This document shows positions 62,477-64,000 of a stretch of DNA of 64,000 nucleotides, piece after piece; position 1 is the stretch's first letter, and every line of letters begins with the position of its first letter. The notes under the pieces were generated by a model. It was not told the origin of the DNA, made no database searches, and saw only the letters and a list, made by a program, of their open reading frames with translations. Source of the DNA: Streptomyces sp. NBC_00273 (GTDB lineage: Bacteria; Actinomycetota; Actinomycetes; Streptomycetales; Streptomycetaceae). Both the position numbers and the translations under genes were made by a program. The stretch is taken from positions 10,059,001 to 10,123,000 of the forward strand of contig NZ_CP108067.1 in assembly GCF_036178145.1 (NCBI RefSeq). The letters run 5' to 3'.

Positions 62477-63893
62477 TGTTCTGCGCCAGAAATCTCAGGG
62501 TTAAGTCTGTAGCCTGTTGTCATGTCGCCGGGTCCTAGTGCCGTTGAAGTCCGCCTGTCCGATGAGGAACGCGCTGAGTTGTCCCGCTGGGTGAGTGGGG
62601 TGGTGGCGCCGCGGTTCGCGGAGCGGGCGCGCATCGTGCTGGCGTGTGCAGGCGGGGCGCCGAACGCGCAGGTGGCGGTCGAGGTCGGGGTGACCGTAGC
62701 GACGGTGAGGAAGTGGCGCGGGAAGTTCGCCGCCGATGGGTTGGCCGGACTTGAGGATGCCGCCCGAATCGGTCGGCCGAAGGCCGATCTGGTTCTGAGT
62801 GCGGACGAACGGGGCCAGTTGGTCCGATGGGCCCGGCGCGCGAAGACCGCCCAGTTTCTGGCTCTGCGGGCGAGGATCGTGCTGCGTTGCGCGGAGGGCG
62901 GGACGAACAGGCAGGCCGCGGTCGAGCTCGGTGTGGATGCCTCGACCGTCGACCGCTGGTGCAGTCGTTTCATCGCCCATCGTCTTGAAGGCCTGGTCGA
63001 TGAGCCCCGTCCGGGCCGGCCGCCGTCGATTCTCCTTGACCAGGTCGAAGACGTGATCGTGGCGACGCTGGAGTCCACGCCGGGGAAGGATACTCACTGG
63101 TCGCGGGCCTCGATGGCAGCTCGGACGGGGCTATCGAAGTCGACCGTCGGCCGAATCTGGAAACGGTTCGAACTCAAGCCGCATCTGCAGGATTCCTTCA
63201 AGCTGTCCACCGACCCGCAGTTCGTGGCGAAGGTCGTCGACGTCGTCGGCTTGTATCACAACCCGCCTGAGCGGGCGGTGGTGTTATGCGTGGATGAGAA
63301 GAGCCAGATCCAGGCGCTGGACCGTTCACAGCCGGTGCTGCCGATGATGCCGGGCATGCCCGAGCGACGCACCCACGACTACCTGCGGCACGGCATCACG
63401 AGCCTCTTCGCCGCGTTCAACGTCGCCGACGGAACCGTCATCAGCGAACTCCACCGCCGCCATCGCGCGATCGAGTTCAAGAAGTTCCTGGTCACCATAG
63501 ACAAAGCCGTGCCCCGCGAGCTCGACGTGCACCTGGTCTGCGACAACTACGCCACTCACAACACTTCTGAGATCAAGACGTGGCTGGCCAGACACCCCCG
63601 CTTCCACGTCCACTTCACCCCCACAGGCTCCTCCTGGATCAACCAGGTCGAGCGGTGGTTCGGTCTGCTGACCGACAAGCTCATCCGCCGCGGAGTCCAC
63701 ACCTCGGTGAAAGCACTGGAAGACGACATCCGGGCCTGGATCGAGAATTGGAACGAGAACCCGAAACCCTTTGCCTGGACGAAGACCGCCGACGAGATTC
63801 TCAAGTCCGTTGCCGACTACCTCACCAAGATCACCCCATCCAACCCGGGCAACCAGGCGCAGACTTAACCCTGAGATTTCTGGCGCAGAACAC
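62476..63893 (+). mobile_element. IS630-family element (type 2), intact
   Basis: Perfect 34-base inverted ends beginning gtgttctgcgccagaaatct lie at 62476-62509 and 63860-63893. TA flanks both sides (62474-62475 and 63894-63895), the expected duplication. The transposase is intact. The left 591 bases also occur at 10898-11488. Confidence 0.96.
62522..63868 (+). CDS. IS630 family transposase (type 2)
   Basis: The 448-residue protein begins [20 protein letters not shown]. It has two helix-turn-helix regions ([20 protein letters not shown] and [20 protein letters not shown]) and a DDE domain with Asp in [20 protein letters not shown], Asp in [20 protein letters not shown] and Glu in [20 protein letters not shown]. 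The frame is intact. It is related to the Tc1/mariner group. Confidence 0.95.
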   Translation: MSPGPSAVEVRLSDEERAELSRWVSGVVAPRFAERARIVLACAGGAPNAQVAVEVGVTVATVRKWRGKFAADGLAGLEDAARIGRPKADLVLSADERGQLVRWARRAKTAQFLALRARIVLRCAEGGTNRQAAVELGVDASTVDRWCSRFIAHRLEGLVDEPRPGRPPSILLDQVEDVIVATLESTPGKDTHWSRASMAARTGLSKSTVGRIWKRFELKPHLQDSFKLSTDPQFVAKVVDVVGLYHNPPERAVVLCVDEKSQIQALDRSQPVLPMMPGMPERRTHDYLRHGITSLFAAFNVADGTVISELHRRHRAIEFKKFLVTIDKAVPRELDVHLVCDNYATHNTSEIKTWLARHPRFHVHFTPTGSSWINQVERWFGLLTDKLIRRGVHTSVKALEDDIRAWIENWNENPKPFAWTKTADEILKSVADYLTKITPSNPGNQAQT

Positions 63894-63899
63894 TAGGCG

Positions 63900-64000
63900 T
63901 CGCCGCCCCCAGCCCTCGGCCCGCCCTGTCGGGGCCCTTGGCCGCCCTCATCCCCGCGGCCCCGGCCGTGGAGCAGCCGGCGCAGCGCGCCGCGGTGCCC
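63900..64000 (+). CDS. Partial gene, paralogue of the tail of the 59.4-kb gene
   Basis: After the IS630 element a rightward frame reads GPLAALIPAAPAVEQPAQRA and AVP up to the window edge. This matches TPAAPSVEQPAQRVAVP in the protein at 59434-59985, so it seems to be a second copy of that tail. The gene continues beyond the window, and its start has been lost or lies in another frame. Confidence 0.35.

Overview
The window looks like an accessory region of a Streptomyces-type actinomycete, either a chromosome arm or a large linear plasmid. The DNA is very GC-rich with strong third-position GC. GTG and TTG starts are frequent. The families present (popR-clpP, CsbD, Ku, WapA/RHS proteins, XRE-TPR regulators) fit that group. 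It is crowded with insertion sequences of at least five families (ISL3, IS630, IS21, IS5 of three kinds, IS3), intact, nested or broken. Several ordinary genes carry one-base frameshifts. These may be real decay or residual sequencing error, and I cannot tell which from the sequence.

Layout. 0.5-5.3 kb: small stress-type genes (VOC, CsbD, a carbohydrate-binding domain) and a three-gene operon (small membrane protein, sigma-like factor, IclR-like regulator) with frameshifts in two genes. 5.3-22.2 kb: an IS-rich graveyard holding single genes that resemble polymorphic-toxin immunity genes (SUKH, SUFU, a HEAT-like protein, several unknowns) plus a MerR regulator overlapping a flavin-type oxidase. 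22.4-24.4 kb: a 2OG-Fe(II) oxygenase and an unknown protein. 25.0-26.9 kb: popR and a two-gene clpP operon with tandem operator palindromes. 27-28.1 kb: a STAS gene whose stop codon was hit by an IS5 copy. 28.5-41.0 kb: a secreted RHS toxin of about 2260 residues ending in a DddA-like (SCP1.201-type) deaminase domain, its Imm1 immunity gene coupled by a TTGA overlap, and a divergent secreted FG-GAP/LGFP-repeat protein. 41.1-44.9 kb: more IS debris, including an IS5 element with a coiled-coil passenger gene. 44.9-55.5 kb: a nudix hydrolase and an XRE-TPR regulator, then a compact sugar cluster (methyltransferase, two UDP-sugar dehydrogenases, a PEP-utilising EI-like protein, a Gfo/Idh/MocA oxidoreductase, a family-4 glycosyltransferase). 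55.6-62.5 kb: unknown genes, Ku, and an NAD-dependent DNA ligase. 62.5-63.9 kb: an intact IS630 element inserted exactly at the ligase stop codon.

Two points deserve most attention. First, the RHS-deaminase/Imm1 pair sits beside a bank of immunity-like genes shuffled by transposons. Second, an ISL3 element at 18.6-20.9 kb has moved as a 2.3-kb unit: it uses an outlying copy of its own end, is flanked by a perfect 8-bp target duplication (ccgttctc), and traps a small gene. A related end and a scrambled relative of the same transposase flank a different small gene at 5.7-7.5 kb.
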